A stretch of 64,000 nucleotides of DNA, from assembly GCA_947460595.1 (NCBI GenBank), contig CANHGS010000014.1:22224-86223 (forward strand). The letters run 5' to 3'. This DNA is from Bacteroidota bacterium (GTDB taxonomy: Bacteria > Bacteroidota > Bacteroidia > Chitinophagales > Chitinophagaceae). The translations under genes and the position numbers were made by a program. Shown here piece after piece: positions 25,896 to 35,208 of the stretch. Under the pieces are notes generated by a model. The model ran no database searches. It was not told the DNA's origin and saw only the letters and a program-made list of their open reading frames with translations. Position 1 is the stretch's first letter, and each line of letters begins with the position of its first letter.

Positions 25896-26813
25896 TTAGT
25901 AGCCAAAATGCTTTTGCATCTTAACAGGAAAATCGGCCAAAGCCAATTCTGGTTCGGGGATTTCTGGATGCCAAAGCTTCTCCCACTCAAAACTAAAATA
26001 GCTTTTGTAACCATCTTTGACTAAAAGATCCATAGCCTGAAAAATAGGCACTTCGCCTTCTCCCAGAAAACGGAAATCTAGTTTGCCCTCTTTTTTAGCG
26101 GCATCCTTAATATGGGTATGATGGATATAGGGTTTAAGAGCAGCATATACTTGTTTGGGGTCTTCACCCGTTTCTAGCCACATATTGGCAATATCCCAAA
26201 TCAGCCCCACTTGTGGGTGATTGGCCGCTTGCATAATGCTTTGTAGGTCTGCATAATGAACCACTTCTCCATGCGTTTCCATGAGCACTTTTACCTTCAT
26301 GCCTTTGGCGTAATCCGCTAGTTCTAACAATCCCTTAGTAATCAAATCCATGGTCTGTTGTTTGCTTTGCTCCTTTGGAAACTTATTGGGATAGACACGC
26401 ACATTGGGGCAGTTGATGGCAGCTGCCAAGTCTAGAAAACGCTTGCCCTCATCAATGTTTTTTTGCCTTTCTGCACCTTCTGCAAAATGGAGGTTACAAG
26501 AAGAACCAAGGTCTACAAACTGCAATTGTTTGTCGGCCATTTCTTGGCAAGTTGTTTTAATGGCTGAAGCCGATGCAAATTCCGGACACTTGGGCAAATA
26601 CAATTCTTTAAGTATGCCACGCATCTCCAGTCCTTGATACCCATGTGCTTTGGCAAAATTGGTAATTTGAGTAAAATTCCAAGCGGGGCATCCCAAAGTA
26701 GAAAAACTCAGTAAGGGTCTTTTTACCTTATTGGTCAATGACATTCCCGCCATGGCACCAGTCAGGAGTATACCAGACTGAAGCAAAAAATCTTTTCTAA
26801 CAATCTTTTTCAT
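25896..26813 (-). CDS. Exported sugar phosphate isomerase/epimerase-like TIM-barrel protein
   Basis: The 305-residue protein has an N-terminal hydrophobic signal (about residues 10-26) and an AP-endonuclease-2-type TIM barrel. Visible metal-site segments are METHGEVVHY, GLIWDIANMW, HTHIKDA and FSFEWEKLWHPE. Such proteins in Bacteroidota are thought to isomerise or epimerise keto sugars in the periplasm; the substrate here is unknown. It precedes the GMC oxidoreductase in what looks like a two-gene operon, suggesting successive steps in sugar oxidation. Confidence 0.82.
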   Translation of the reverse strand: MKKIVRKDFLLQSGILLTGAMAGMSLTNKVKRPLLSFSTLGCPAWNFTQITNFAKAHGYQGLEMRGILKELYLPKCPEFASASAIKTTCQEMADKQLQFVDLGSSCNLHFAEGAERQKNIDEGKRFLDLAAAINCPNVRVYPNKFPKEQSKQQTMDLITKGLLELADYAKGMKVKVLMETHGEVVHYADLQSIMQAANHPQVGLIWDIANMWLETGEDPKQVYAALKPYIHHTHIKDAAKKEGKLDFRFLGEGEVPIFQAMDLLVKDGYKSYFSFEWEKLWHPEIPEPELALADFPVKMQKHFGY

Positions 26814-26901
26814 GATAGCAATTTACAAATTAGTTAGCCAATTAATAATAGTTATGATGCCAAACTGGATGCAATTCAAGGGGGGTTTATATTGAAATGG
26901 T

Positions 26902-28080
26902 TTATGATTTCACAGCTAATGATTGTTTTAAAATAACTGTTTTCATGGCATCAAACAATTGATCCAAATCTGATTGACTATTAAAGCCTTGCAAGGAATA
27001 CCTCAAATAGAATTGTCCTTCATGTGATGGAACTGGTACTTGTATTTTATAGGTGGCATACAAGTGGTCATGCAATTTTTCTGGATGAGAAATCTCAATA
27101 GGAATAGAAAATAATTGCCCAATAAAATGGTCGTTGATAGGACTTTTTGGCTTAGTACCCATTAAATCACAAAACCTTAGCGCATTGTCTTGGCAAAGTT
27201 GTCTGCAATAGGCATTAACCTGATTCCATTGATGTGTTTGCATAAATTCAATAGCTTTTGGAATGGTTAAAAATGCAGCATAATCTCTTGTTCCTTGCAA
27301 TTGATGATTGTCTATTAACAATGACCCAGACGGATTTGCAGTTTTGTATCCCCAACTAATCACGAGTGGTTCAAATAAATGATGCAATGATTTTTTTACA
27401 TACAGAAAAGAAGAACCCTTGGGTGTCATCATCCATTTATGACAAGCGCCAGTATAAATATCTGCTCCTAATTTTTCAAGATCAATGGGTAATTGTCCTG
27501 GCGCATGAGCACCATCTACAAATACCATAATGCCACGCTCATTGGCAATGGCACATATTTCTTCTACGGGTAATCTTAAAGCCGTAGAACTAGTTAAATG
27601 ACTGATAAAAATGAGTTTGGTCTTAGCGCTGATGCCAGCACAAAACTGTGCAATAAAATCTTCCTTACTTTCAAGTGGAAACCTGATTTTCTGTCTTATA
27701 TAAGTTGCACCAGTTTGTTCACAATAAAAGTTTAAAGTTTTATCGCAAGGACCATATTCCAAATTAGTGGTGAGTATTTCATCACCTGGGCCAATTTGCA
27801 AACTCTTGGCAATAATATTTACAGCATAAGAGGGGTTGGTTATATACACTAATTCATCTGCCTGGCAGTGTAAATAAGTGGCCAATGCCTCTCTGGCAGT
27901 TTTTAAATAGGCTGGCCCAGTTTCATTGACAAATACCGTTGGTTCTGTTTCTAGTTCTAACTGAAACTGTTGGTATGCTTCAAAAATGGGTTTTGGGCAG
28001 GAACCATAAGCTCCAAAATTCAAATAGGTAATGTCTTTTTTAATCAGGAATAATTCCTTTAACGCAGCTGAATCAATCAT
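26902..28080 (-). CDS. Class V aminotransferase family protein (isopenicillin-N-epimerase-like)
   Basis: A 392-residue PLP enzyme of fold type I, class V. The N-terminal LNFGAYGSCPKPI, the Asp-containing FVDGAHAPGQLP and the Schiff-base Lys in GACHKWMMTPKGSSFLYV are all visible. Relatives include cysteine desulfurases and isopenicillin N epimerase; no catalytic Cys loop of a desulfurase is evident, so it is more likely an epimerase or lyase type. The start lies one base after the DinB-like gene, which indicates translational coupling in a compact operon. Confidence 0.85.
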   Translation of the reverse strand: MIDSAALKELFLIKKDITYLNFGAYGSCPKPIFEAYQQFQLELETEPTVFVNETGPAYLKTAREALATYLHCQADELVYITNPSYAVNIIAKSLQIGPGDEILTTNLEYGPCDKTLNFYCEQTGATYIRQKIRFPLESKEDFIAQFCAGISAKTKLIFISHLTSSTALRLPVEEICAIANERGIMVFVDGAHAPGQLPIDLEKLGADIYTGACHKWMMTPKGSSFLYVKKSLHHLFEPLVISWGYKTANPSGSLLIDNHQLQGTRDYAAFLTIPKAIEFMQTHQWNQVNAYCRQLCQDNALRFCDLMGTKPKSPINDHFIGQLFSIPIEISHPEKLHDHLYATYKIQVPVPSHEGQFYLRYSLQGFNSQSDLDQLFDAMKTVILKQSLAVKS

Positions 28081-28081
28081 A

Positions 28082-28549
28082 CTATTTATTTTGAGCTAAA
28101 ATGTCTTGAACAATCTTTAAATGATGCTGGTTGTGAACAAACAAAAAACGGATAGTAGTTTTTAAATTCAGCATTCCAAAAAATGGGTGTTGAAAATTGG
28201 CATTGGGGTGTAATTGGGTTAGAGATGCCAATTTCAATTTCAAACCAGGAATCCTTTGTTTTAATTCCTCAGCTGTTTGATTTCCTTCGGGTCTAGCCGT
28301 TTTTGGCGCTTTTGCCTTTCCCCTTGGGATATTATTAGTGAATAAGACTACCGTTTTATGCCAATTAAAGCTCCATTGATAATTTGCCGGATTGGATTGT
28401 TTCAAAGCTTCTGCAATCCTGCCATTCACCAAAATCAAATGTTCCAAATGCCATCCTACAGATGCCTCTGAAACAGATGGAGCTTTTGAATCAAATTCAC
28501 TTAATAATTCACTGATGGTATCAAGTTGGTGATATACAGGTTGTAGCAT
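28082..28549 (-). CDS. DinB-like/DUF1569 family protein
   Basis: A 155-residue four-helix-bundle protein of the DinB/YfiT superfamily. The metal-binding His pattern is visible as VGWHLEHLIL in the N-terminal part and FVHNQHHLKIVQD near the C-terminus. Some relatives are thiol S-transferases; the substrate here is unknown. I start at ATG 28549, because the longer open frame (to 28693) would run deep into the MFS gene. It lies two bases after that gene. Confidence 0.78.
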   Translation of the reverse strand: MLQPVYHQLDTISELLSEFDSKAPSVSEASVGWHLEHLILVNGRIAEALKQSNPANYQWSFNWHKTVVLFTNNIPRGKAKAPKTARPEGNQTAEELKQRIPGLKLKLASLTQLHPNANFQHPFFGMLNLKTTIRFLFVHNQHHLKIVQDILAQNK

Positions 28550-28551
28550 AT

Positions 28552-29712
28552 TTACTTGTTTTTTAAATGCAAAGCAGTCAAACCAAAAATGGGACCGATT
28601 GCTAAAACAAGATACAAAAACCTGGGTGCTACCAAAATCGATAATTGTTGAACGGTTAAGATGCTCAAAATAGTAATGCCAAATCCAATACAATTAACAA
28701 TAGTTAAGGCGGAGCCCCTGCTTTGGATTGGGGCATATTTGGCAACCAAACTTGAAAACAAGGGAGAATCAGCTATGACCATCATGCTCCAGAAAAATAG
28801 AAATCCTATAAATATTATGGGACTTGATTGTTCTAAGAATAAGGGAGAGGTCAAACAACAAATTCCAGAACAGGCTAAAGCAATACTTGCAATAGTTTTA
28901 GCGCCATATTTAATTGACAATTGACCACTGATCACACAGGCGGGAAAACCAAGCGCTATGACTAAAAAGGAAACTAATGGAATATTGAGTTGTTGACCTG
29001 AATATTGGTTCCATGCCTGTAAGATCCAAGGCAGAAAAGCCCAAAAACTATAGAGTTCCCACATATGTCCAAAATAGCCAAAGGCTGCAGATCTAAAAGC
29101 AGACAAACGAAAACCTTCTAAAAAAGCAGTGAATTTTAAAGTAGCAGGCATCGCCGCTGGCTGATTGGGTTTGACCAATAAAAACATCAACCATCCACCC
29201 AATATGGCCAAGGCCGATGTGCTGGCAAAGACCCATTGCCATGGAAGGGCATGTGTAAAAGATTTGACTAAGTGCGGAAAAGCCGTTCCCAAAACTAGGG
29301 CACCCACCAACCATCCAAGAACGGCACCTAATTTTTCCTTAAAATGGTCTGCGGCAATTTTCATTCCCACAGGGTAGATTCCTGCCAAGAAAAATCCTGT
29401 TCCAAAGCGCAATACAAAAATGGTTTCAGGATCAATTAAGGTAAACAGAAGCCCTAGATTAAATGCAGCAGCTATAATTGCAGAAACAAAATAAACCTTG
29501 GTTGCTGCAATCCTATCTGAAAGCGCCAACAAAGCAAAAACCAGGGTTCCTGCTACGAACCCTAACTGAACAGCGCTAGTAGCCTGAGCCAAAAACTGGG
29601 GTGCAACCCCCATCTCTTGTATCAGGTCTGGCATGACTGCATTACCCGCAAACCAAAGCGATGTGCAAAGGAATTGCGTAACAACAATGGTGGGTAATAC
29701 TGCTTTGGACAA
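28552..29712 (-). CDS. MFS transporter, TTG start
   Basis: A 386-residue major-facilitator protein with about 12 hydrophobic helices and the MFS loop-2/3 pattern ALSDRIAATKVY. The frame must begin at TTG 29712: an in-frame stop precedes it, and the next ATG (residue 28) would cut the first helix. It starts three bases after the upstream 120-residue gene and ends two bases before the DinB-like gene. The substrate is unknown; linkage to a class V aminotransferase and a DinB protein suggests export or uptake of an amino-acid-derived compound. Confidence 0.85.
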   Translation of the reverse strand: MSKAVLPTIVVTQFLCTSLWFAGNAVMPDLIQEMGVAPQFLAQATSAVQLGFVAGTLVFALLALSDRIAATKVYFVSAIIAAAFNLGLLFTLIDPETIFVLRFGTGFFLAGIYPVGMKIAADHFKEKLGAVLGWLVGALVLGTAFPHLVKSFTHALPWQWVFASTSALAILGGWLMFLLVKPNQPAAMPATLKFTAFLEGFRLSAFRSAAFGYFGHMWELYSFWAFLPWILQAWNQYSGQQLNIPLVSFLVIALGFPACVISGQLSIKYGAKTIASIALACSGICCLTSPLFLEQSSPIIFIGFLFFWSMMVIADSPLFSSLVAKYAPIQSRGSALTIVNCIGFGITILSILTVQQLSILVAPRFLYLVLAIGPIFGLTALHLKNK

Positions 29713-29715
29713 GGA

Positions 29716-30078
29716 TTAAGATTGTTTTATCAAGGCCGATTTAAAACGTAAGCCCTGTTCATCATCCACCACTTTTTTCATGATTTTTTGCAATCCAATA
29801 GGAATTTGCTCGGTTTCTTTTTCATTCAGCACATGGGTTAGTTCATGAAACTCATCTTCATCGTCATAATATCCCAGGAATAGGTCAAAATGCTTGTCTA
29901 AATGCAAACGCAGAGAAATTTCTAGGTCTTCTTCATACTGATGCATACTCACAACAGACCATTGGTCTTCATCCTGAAAGTCAAAATGTACTTCAACAGA
30001 TTCTTCTCCTAATACATGCACCAACAGCTGGTCAATCAGCTTGTCTGCATGGTTATTCATCAGTTCTTCGTACTTCAT
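29716..30078 (-). CDS. Small acidic cytoplasmic protein, unknown function
   Basis: A 120-residue protein starting at ATG 30078 (MKYEELMNNHADK). It is very acidic, without signal peptide or membrane helix, and has aromatic-acidic stretches such as FLGYYDDEDEFHEL. I recognise no family. It is the first gene of a tight run with the MFS, DinB-like and aminotransferase genes. The frame is open to 30105, but that part lacks an ATG start. Confidence 0.65.
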   Translation of the reverse strand: MKYEELMNNHADKLIDQLLVHVLGEESVEVHFDFQDEDQWSVVSMHQYEEDLEISLRLHLDKHFDLFLGYYDDEDEFHELTHVLNEKETEQIPIGLQKIMKKVVDDEQGLRFKSALIKQS

Positions 30079-30159
30079 AAAGGCGTTTTGGCAAATTAAC
30101 AACAAAACTGCGAGCTTTGCTTTGTGACTTCTGTTACCAAACAGCCCATTAGGGTATTG

Positions 30160-30167
30160 TATTTTTG
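30160..30167 (+). promoter_or_regulatory. -7 box (TAnnTTTG) of the small membrane gene and thioredoxin
   Basis: TATTTTTG ends 4 nt before the ATG at 30172, the same spacing as at glmU-like, pyrE and serA. The predicted transcript is leaderless. Confidence 0.55.
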
Positions 30168-30171
30168 ATGT

Positions 30172-30411
30172 ATGAAAAACCTATTGATCAATTGGAACCT
30201 GATGCGTGCCTTACGTTTGGTATTGGGTCTCATCATTTTGGTTCAAGGCATTCAGGCGCATGAAACCATGTATGCCATTGCTGGATTGCTCTTGAGTGGC
30301 ATGGCCTTAGCCAATATTGGTTGTTGTGGCCCTGGCGGTTGTGGAGTGTCTCAGCGTCCTATCAATTCTAAAGAACCGGTTAAAGACATTGAATATGAAG
30401 AAATTCGTTAA
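30172..30411 (+). CDS. Small membrane protein with a CCGPGGC motif
   Basis: The 79-residue product has two hydrophobic segments (about 12-27 and 32-48) resembling the YgaP/DUF2892 membrane hairpin, followed by a cysteine motif CCGPGGCG and a charged tail. Three Cys close together beside a membrane suggest a redox or metal role. The thioredoxin gene starts 11 bp downstream, so the two are probably an operon and possibly partners; this is inference. Confidence 0.7.
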   Translation: MKNLLINWNLMRALRLVLGLIILVQGIQAHETMYAIAGLLLSGMALANIGCCGPGGCGVSQRPINSKEPVKDIEYEEIR

Positions 30412-30422
30412 ATATAAAACCC

Positions 30423-30734
30423 ATGCCCAACAATAGTTTTCAAGACCTAATTAACGGAGACAAACCCGTATTGGTAGATTTTACAGCCACTTGGTGTGGA
30501 CCTTGTAAAATGCAAGCACCCATTCTCAAAGAATTAAAAGATCAGGTACAGGATGCTGTAACCATTATCAAGATTGACGTGGATAAAAATCCCCAAGCAG
30601 CTCAGGCCTATCAAGTGCAAGGGGTTCCAACCTTAATTGTGTTCCAAAAAGGACAGATCCTTTGGCGTAAATCAGGTGTTAGTACTGCTAAAGAACTCAA
30701 ACAGGTTTTGGATACCAAAACGCTTCCTGTTTAG
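30423..30734 (+). CDS. Thioredoxin-family protein
   Basis: A 103-residue single-domain thioredoxin. The active site WCGPCKM follows VDFTATW, and the cis-Pro is in VQGVPTLIVF. There is no signal peptide, so it acts in the cytoplasm as a disulfide reductant. It may reduce the CCGPGGC protein encoded just upstream. Confidence 0.92.
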   Translation: MPNNSFQDLINGDKPVLVDFTATWCGPCKMQAPILKELKDQVQDAVTIIKIDVDKNPQAAQAYQVQGVPTLIVFQKGQILWRKSGVSTAKELKQVLDTKTLPV

Positions 30735-30805
30735 ATTCAGGATGAAACAGGATGCCAAGGCCGTCATCTGCCAGTAATTTACAGGTTGATTGCAAAATAG
30801 CTTTT

Positions 30806-33109
30806 ATGAGAAAATCCTGTTTGTTGCTGGTACTGATCGGCTTTCTAACCTTACCAAGTTTTGCCCAAAGAACCATTACTGATTTTGACTTGGATTGGAA
30901 ATTTATCCAATCAGATATTACTGGCGCAGAAGCAACTGTATTTAATGATGCTGCTTGGAGATCTCTAAGGGTACCACATGACTGGATGATAGAAGGGCCC
31001 TATGACCGCAACAATCCCACCAATAGAGGTGGGGGTTATTTGCCTTCTGGGATTGGTTGGTATAGAAAAACATTCACTATTCCAGCTTCAGAATCCAATA
31101 AAAAAATCAGCATTGAATTTGATGGCGTCATGGCCAATTCCGAGGTTTGGATCAATGGTAAATCCTTGGGAAAAAGACCTTATGGTTATATCAGTTTTGC
31201 TTTTGACCTAACACCCTATTTGAACTTTGGCAAACCCAATACCATTGCAGTTAGAGCAGATAATTTAGTACAACCTGCATCGCGCTATTATACTGGTGCA
31301 GGCATTTATAGACATACCAGACTTGTTAGTACTAACCCCTCTCATTTTGATCATTGGGGTGTGTTTGTAACCACGCCAGAAGCATCGGCCCAGCAGGCCT
31401 TAGTTAAACTCTCCTTGAAAATTATTCAGGAAACCAAACCGCAGTCAGGGTTGTGGGCTCAAACGGTTTTATTAGATGCTAATCAACAACAGGTGGCTAT
31501 TTCAGAGAAAACCAATCTCTCTACACTCAGCATCCAAACAGTTTTTCATCAAATCAAATTAAACCAACCCAAATTATGGAGTCTGGAAAATACCCATCTC
31601 TACACTGCGGTAACCAAACTGTATTTAAAAAACCAATTGATTGACCAGCAGTCAACAGCTTTTGGTGTTCGTGATGCCAAATTTGAAGCAGCTACTGGAT
31701 TCTGGCTGAATGGCAAGAATATCAAACTCAAAGGAGTTTGTTTGCACCACGACGGAGGAGCCGTGGGTGCTGCTGTACCATTGGGTGTTTGGGAAGAAAG
31801 ATTTAAACTATTAAAGCAAGCAGGGGTAAATGCCATTAGAACTTCTCATAATCCAGTGGCTCCAGAGTTTTTAGACCTCTGTGACAAAATGGGATTCCTA
31901 GTTATGGATGAAACATTTGATACTTGGACTGCCCCCAAACACAATGGTGAAAAGGGTTATAATCTCATCTTTAGAGAATGGTGGGAAAGAGATACTAGAG
32001 ATATGGTGCTGCGCGATAGAAATCACCCATCCATTGTTATTTACAGTGTGGGTAATGAAATTCACGATGACTTAAGCTATCCCAAAGGCTATGAACTATA
32101 TAAGGCTCAACAGGACAAAATCCATGAATTTGATAGTACTAGGCCGGTAACGATGGCGCTATTTAGACCAGCCAATTCTAAAGTTTATTTTAGTGGCTAT
32201 GCCGAGCATATGGAAGTAGTGGGACAGAATTATCGTGAGAAAGAATTGATTGTAGCACATGAAAATAATCCACACTGGAAAGTGATTGGTACTGAAAATA
32301 CCCATGTATTAGACCAGTGGCTAGCCCTGCGTGACAAGCCTTATATGGCTGGACAATTTCTTTGGACGGGCATAGATTATTTGGGTGAAGAAGACTGGCC
32401 TGCAGTAACTAATAGCCAAGGCTTATTTGATAGAGCCGGTAATTGGAAACAGCAAAGTTTGCAAAGACAAAGCTGGTGGTTAGATCAACCGGTAGTGCAC
32501 TTGATGCGAAAATCTGATAATGCGGGAGCAGGTGTTTGGGTCAATAATTGGACGCCCACAGACTTTGATACTTATGATAATGCCAAGCTCAATATTTATA
32601 CCAATTGTGAAGAAGTAGAACTTTTTTTGAATGGCAAGTCTCAGGGCAAAAAAATCAAGAATGCCAATGATGCTCCTATTGATTGGGAATTAGCTTTTGA
32701 GAAAGGGACCATTGAAGTGGTTGGATTCAACAAAGGAAAAGAAGCTGTAAGAGAAACATTGAAAACCGCTGGCAAACCTGCTCAATTAAAGATTCAACTA
32801 AGTAAATCCAATTTGAAAAATCATTGGGATGATGTGGTGATGGCACAAGTTCAAGTTTTGGATGAAGCTGGTTTGCCCTGCCCTAATGCTGACAACCTGA
32901 TTCAATTTGAACTTACGGGCAATGGACAAATTGCTGGCGTTGATAATGGAGACATTAATAGCCATGAATCCTACCAAGGCAAACAAAGAACTGCTTATAA
33001 GGGTAAAACTTTGGTTATCTTAAAAGCAACTGCTTCAAAAGGAAGCATTGGGTTTACGGCTAGTTCAAATGGATTAATGGCAGCAAGCGCCGTTATAACC
33101 ATCAATTAG
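30806..33109 (+). CDS. Exported GH2 beta-galactosidase-like glycoside hydrolase
   Basis: The 767-residue enzyme starts at ATG 30806 with a signal peptide (MRKSCLLLVLIGFLTLPSFAQ). The frame is open to 30752, but that part is not a signal peptide. Domain order is sugar-binding jelly roll (YDRNNPTNRGGGYLPSGIGWYRKTF), Ig-like, GH2 TIM barrel (RTSHNPVAPEFLDLCD; acid/base Glu in YSVGNEIH; likely nucleophile Glu in IGTENTH) and C-terminal DUF4982/Ig-like domains. Periplasmic GH2 enzymes of this type usually remove beta-galactosyl or related residues from oligosaccharides. It lies upstream of the xylose region but converges with the regulator pair. Confidence 0.88.
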   Translation: MRKSCLLLVLIGFLTLPSFAQRTITDFDLDWKFIQSDITGAEATVFNDAAWRSLRVPHDWMIEGPYDRNNPTNRGGGYLPSGIGWYRKTFTIPASESNKKISIEFDGVMANSEVWINGKSLGKRPYGYISFAFDLTPYLNFGKPNTIAVRADNLVQPASRYYTGAGIYRHTRLVSTNPSHFDHWGVFVTTPEASAQQALVKLSLKIIQETKPQSGLWAQTVLLDANQQQVAISEKTNLSTLSIQTVFHQIKLNQPKLWSLENTHLYTAVTKLYLKNQLIDQQSTAFGVRDAKFEAATGFWLNGKNIKLKGVCLHHDGGAVGAAVPLGVWEERFKLLKQAGVNAIRTSHNPVAPEFLDLCDKMGFLVMDETFDTWTAPKHNGEKGYNLIFREWWERDTRDMVLRDRNHPSIVIYSVGNEIHDDLSYPKGYELYKAQQDKIHEFDSTRPVTMALFRPANSKVYFSGYAEHMEVVGQNYREKELIVAHENNPHWKVIGTENTHVLDQWLALRDKPYMAGQFLWTGIDYLGEEDWPAVTNSQGLFDRAGNWKQQSLQRQSWWLDQPVVHLMRKSDNAGAGVWVNNWTPTDFDTYDNAKLNIYTNCEEVELFLNGKSQGKKIKNANDAPIDWELAFEKGTIEVVGFNKGKEAVRETLKTAGKPAQLKIQLSKSNLKNHWDDVVMAQVQVLDEAGLPCPNADNLIQFELTGNGQIAGVDNGDINSHESYQGKQRTAYKGKTLVILKATASKGSIGFTASSNGLMAASAVITIN

Positions 33110-33205
33110 TCCTTGTTTTTATTCTAAACTAAAGATTCCTAATACTGGCAACAAATGACCATTAAAATGTGTCCATTTTCACAAATTGAACTGAAAAAGG
33201 ATTAA

Positions 33206-34237
33206 CTAATTTCTACTTGTAGACTTTCTTACCTGTAATTCTGTGGGAATAGACACCTGTTTAAAACTGGTAACTGGGCGTTTACTCTCTACTAGTTCTA
33301 ACAGTAATTCCATGGCCTGTTTACCCATTTCAAAAGCAGGTTGTTTTACGGTAGTCAATCCAGGATTAAAAAGTTGGGGGGCGCTAAAATTGCTAAACCC
33401 TGCAAAAGCTAATTGATCAGGTATTTTAATTCCTTTTTGTTGCAAATAATCAAAGCTGGACAAACTAATCAAATCGGATGCCGCAAAAATTGCATCTGGC
33501 GGATTATCCAATTCCAGTAAGGTGGACAATTGTTTTTCAACTTCCTTGGTATCAACACCACCCTGTTCGCAATACCTAATCAGATGTTGATCAAATGGAA
33601 TTCCTGCTAGTTTTAGTGCATCGGTATAACCAGTTAAACGTGCTTTGGTAGTGAAAATTTCTTCTGAACTGGTAATATGTGCTATGCGTTTGAAGCCCTG
33701 ATCAATTAAATGTTTGGTCAAGTCAAATGCGCCCTGGTGATTGTCTGCAATCACAGTATGTGTTTCTAGTTCATTGGTAATCCTATCAAAAAAAACAATG
33801 GGTGTTCCAGATTCCTGAATGGATTTAAACTGAGAAAAATTGGTGGTCTGTGCAGAAATAGAAACTAATAAACCATCAATGGAACGCCAGGTCAGTTGAT
33901 CAAGGTTATTCTTTTCCTTTTCAAAATTCTCCATACTCTGGGTAATAATTACGTGATAATCTTTAGCAGATGCTACAGATTCAATACCAGTAATTACTTC
34001 AGCAAAAAAGACCTTTGAAACAGAACTAAGAATGACACCAATACTTCTTGTCTTTTGGTTTTTAAGACCCTGAGCCATCAAGTTGGGATGATAATTATGC
34101 GCTTTGGCGTAAGCTTTTACCCTTTTCTTGGTCTCTTCACCAATTTGATAACTATCTTTTAAGGCACGAGAAATAGTGGAATGAGACAGTTTGAGTGCCT
34201 TAGCAATATCCTTAATGGTAATAGATGCTTTACTCAT
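33206..34237 (-). CDS. LacI-family transcriptional regulator
   Basis: A 343-residue repressor-type protein. The N-terminal HTH is ITIKDIAKALKLSHSTISRALK with a hinge helix HPNLMAQGLK, followed by a periplasmic-binding-protein-like effector domain (about 62-330; IGVILSSVSKVFFAEV). Its start overlaps the AraC gene by 4 bp (ATGA), so the two regulators are co-translated. They are divergent from xylB, which makes xylose or a xyloside a probable signal, though the GH2 gene could also be a target. Confidence 0.9.
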   Translation of the reverse strand: MSKASITIKDIAKALKLSHSTISRALKDSYQIGEETKKRVKAYAKAHNYHPNLMAQGLKNQKTRSIGVILSSVSKVFFAEVITGIESVASAKDYHVIITQSMENFEKEKNNLDQLTWRSIDGLLVSISAQTTNFSQFKSIQESGTPIVFFDRITNELETHTVIADNHQGAFDLTKHLIDQGFKRIAHITSSEEIFTTKARLTGYTDALKLAGIPFDQHLIRYCEQGGVDTKEVEKQLSTLLELDNPPDAIFAASDLISLSSFDYLQQKGIKIPDQLAFAGFSNFSAPQLFNPGLTTVKQPAFEMGKQAMELLLELVESKRPVTSFKQVSIPTELQVRKSTSRN

Positions 34238-35070
34238 ATAAATTGTTTGCGATAGGCCGATGGAGCCATTCCTTTAATCTGTTTGAATTGTTTGCTAAAA
34301 TGGGCCCAACTATTGTATCCGCTATTATAACAGATCTCCAAAATAGGCTTTTCAGTATCGTTTAACAATTTACAAGCATGCCCAATGCGCAATTCTTGTA
34401 AGAAATTAAAATAAGTCTTCTTAATATTTTTCTTAAAAAACCTACAAAATCCAGGAACACTCATTTCTGCAACAGTTGCAATTTCTGTTAAACTAATGGG
34501 TTCTAAAAAATGCTTGAAGGAATAAGCAATAATCTTTTCTATAGCTGGATTGGTTTTTTCATTGGCAATATTAAAATTGCTACTTAATACCTTGTATTCT
34601 TTTGAAATTGCTAAGTCTAAAATGGTTTGCAACAGCAGGAGCATTCGCTGAAAACCTTGGGCTGTAGCAATCTTATCTAAATTAAGGGGTATAGTTTGCA
34701 ATAATTTCTCCTCCAATGCAATAGCATCTTTTCTTTGTAAAAATTGTTGCATGCCCTTCCATTCTGGAAAACCATCAAATGCTTCTAACAAAATAGCTGG
34801 TTTGCATTGTAAAACTTTGGCGGCACCTATTTGTTTAGTATCGGCTTTGCGGAACCAGTGGGGTAGGTTACCAGCAATAAAGAAAGTATCGCCAGGAGCA
34901 TATGTACCTACATAATCCCCAATCATGGCCGTACCCGTACCTTCTATTATACTAATCAGTTCAAACTCTTCATGGGTATGCCAACTGGTTTCAAACTCTG
35001 GCGTACGATAAGTTCTACAAGCAAATGAATGCTGCGGATCCACATGTACTTTCTGTAAAAGGGTTTGCAT
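34234..35070 (-). CDS. AraC-family transcriptional regulator
   Basis: A 278-residue protein with an N-terminal cupin effector domain (about 15-100, with the HTHEEFELISIIEGTGT and LPHWF segments) and two C-terminal HTH motifs (about 180-278; TEIATVAEMSVPGFCRFFKK and ICYNSGYNSWAHFSKQFKQ). It is the first gene of the araC-lacI pair and is divergent from xylBA across 138 bp. Confidence 0.9.
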   Translation of the reverse strand: MQTLLQKVHVDPQHSFACRTYRTPEFETSWHTHEEFELISIIEGTGTAMIGDYVGTYAPGDTFFIAGNLPHWFRKADTKQIGAAKVLQCKPAILLEAFDGFPEWKGMQQFLQRKDAIALEEKLLQTIPLNLDKIATAQGFQRMLLLLQTILDLAISKEYKVLSSNFNIANEKTNPAIEKIIAYSFKHFLEPISLTEIATVAEMSVPGFCRFFKKNIKKTYFNFLQELRIGHACKLLNDTEKPILEICYNSGYNSWAHFSKQFKQIKGMAPSAYRKQFI

Positions 35071-35101
35071 AAAACAGCCGTTATCTTATCCTTAAATCTA
35101 A

Positions 35102-35109
35102 CAAATATA
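35102..35109 (-). promoter_or_regulatory. -7 box of the araC-lacI operon
   Basis: On the minus strand this reads TATATTTG, an exact TAnnTTTG match, 31 nt before the araC ATG. A near match facing xylB (CATATTTG at 35130-35137) lies 20 bp away, so the two promoters are nearly back-to-back. Confidence 0.5.
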
Positions 35110-35208
35110 ACTGAATAGGGTTAAGATAGCATATTTGATGTCAAAAATAGCAGTTGTAATTAGCGCTGGAAAGGTGAAATTTTACTGAATTGTTAAAGCC
35201 ATAGCACC

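Noticed and set aside
28550..28693. N-terminal extension of the DinB-like protein
   Set aside because: The extra 48 codons overlap the MFS gene and do not resemble a DinB N-terminus; ATG 28549 fits the 2-bp spacing of the operon.
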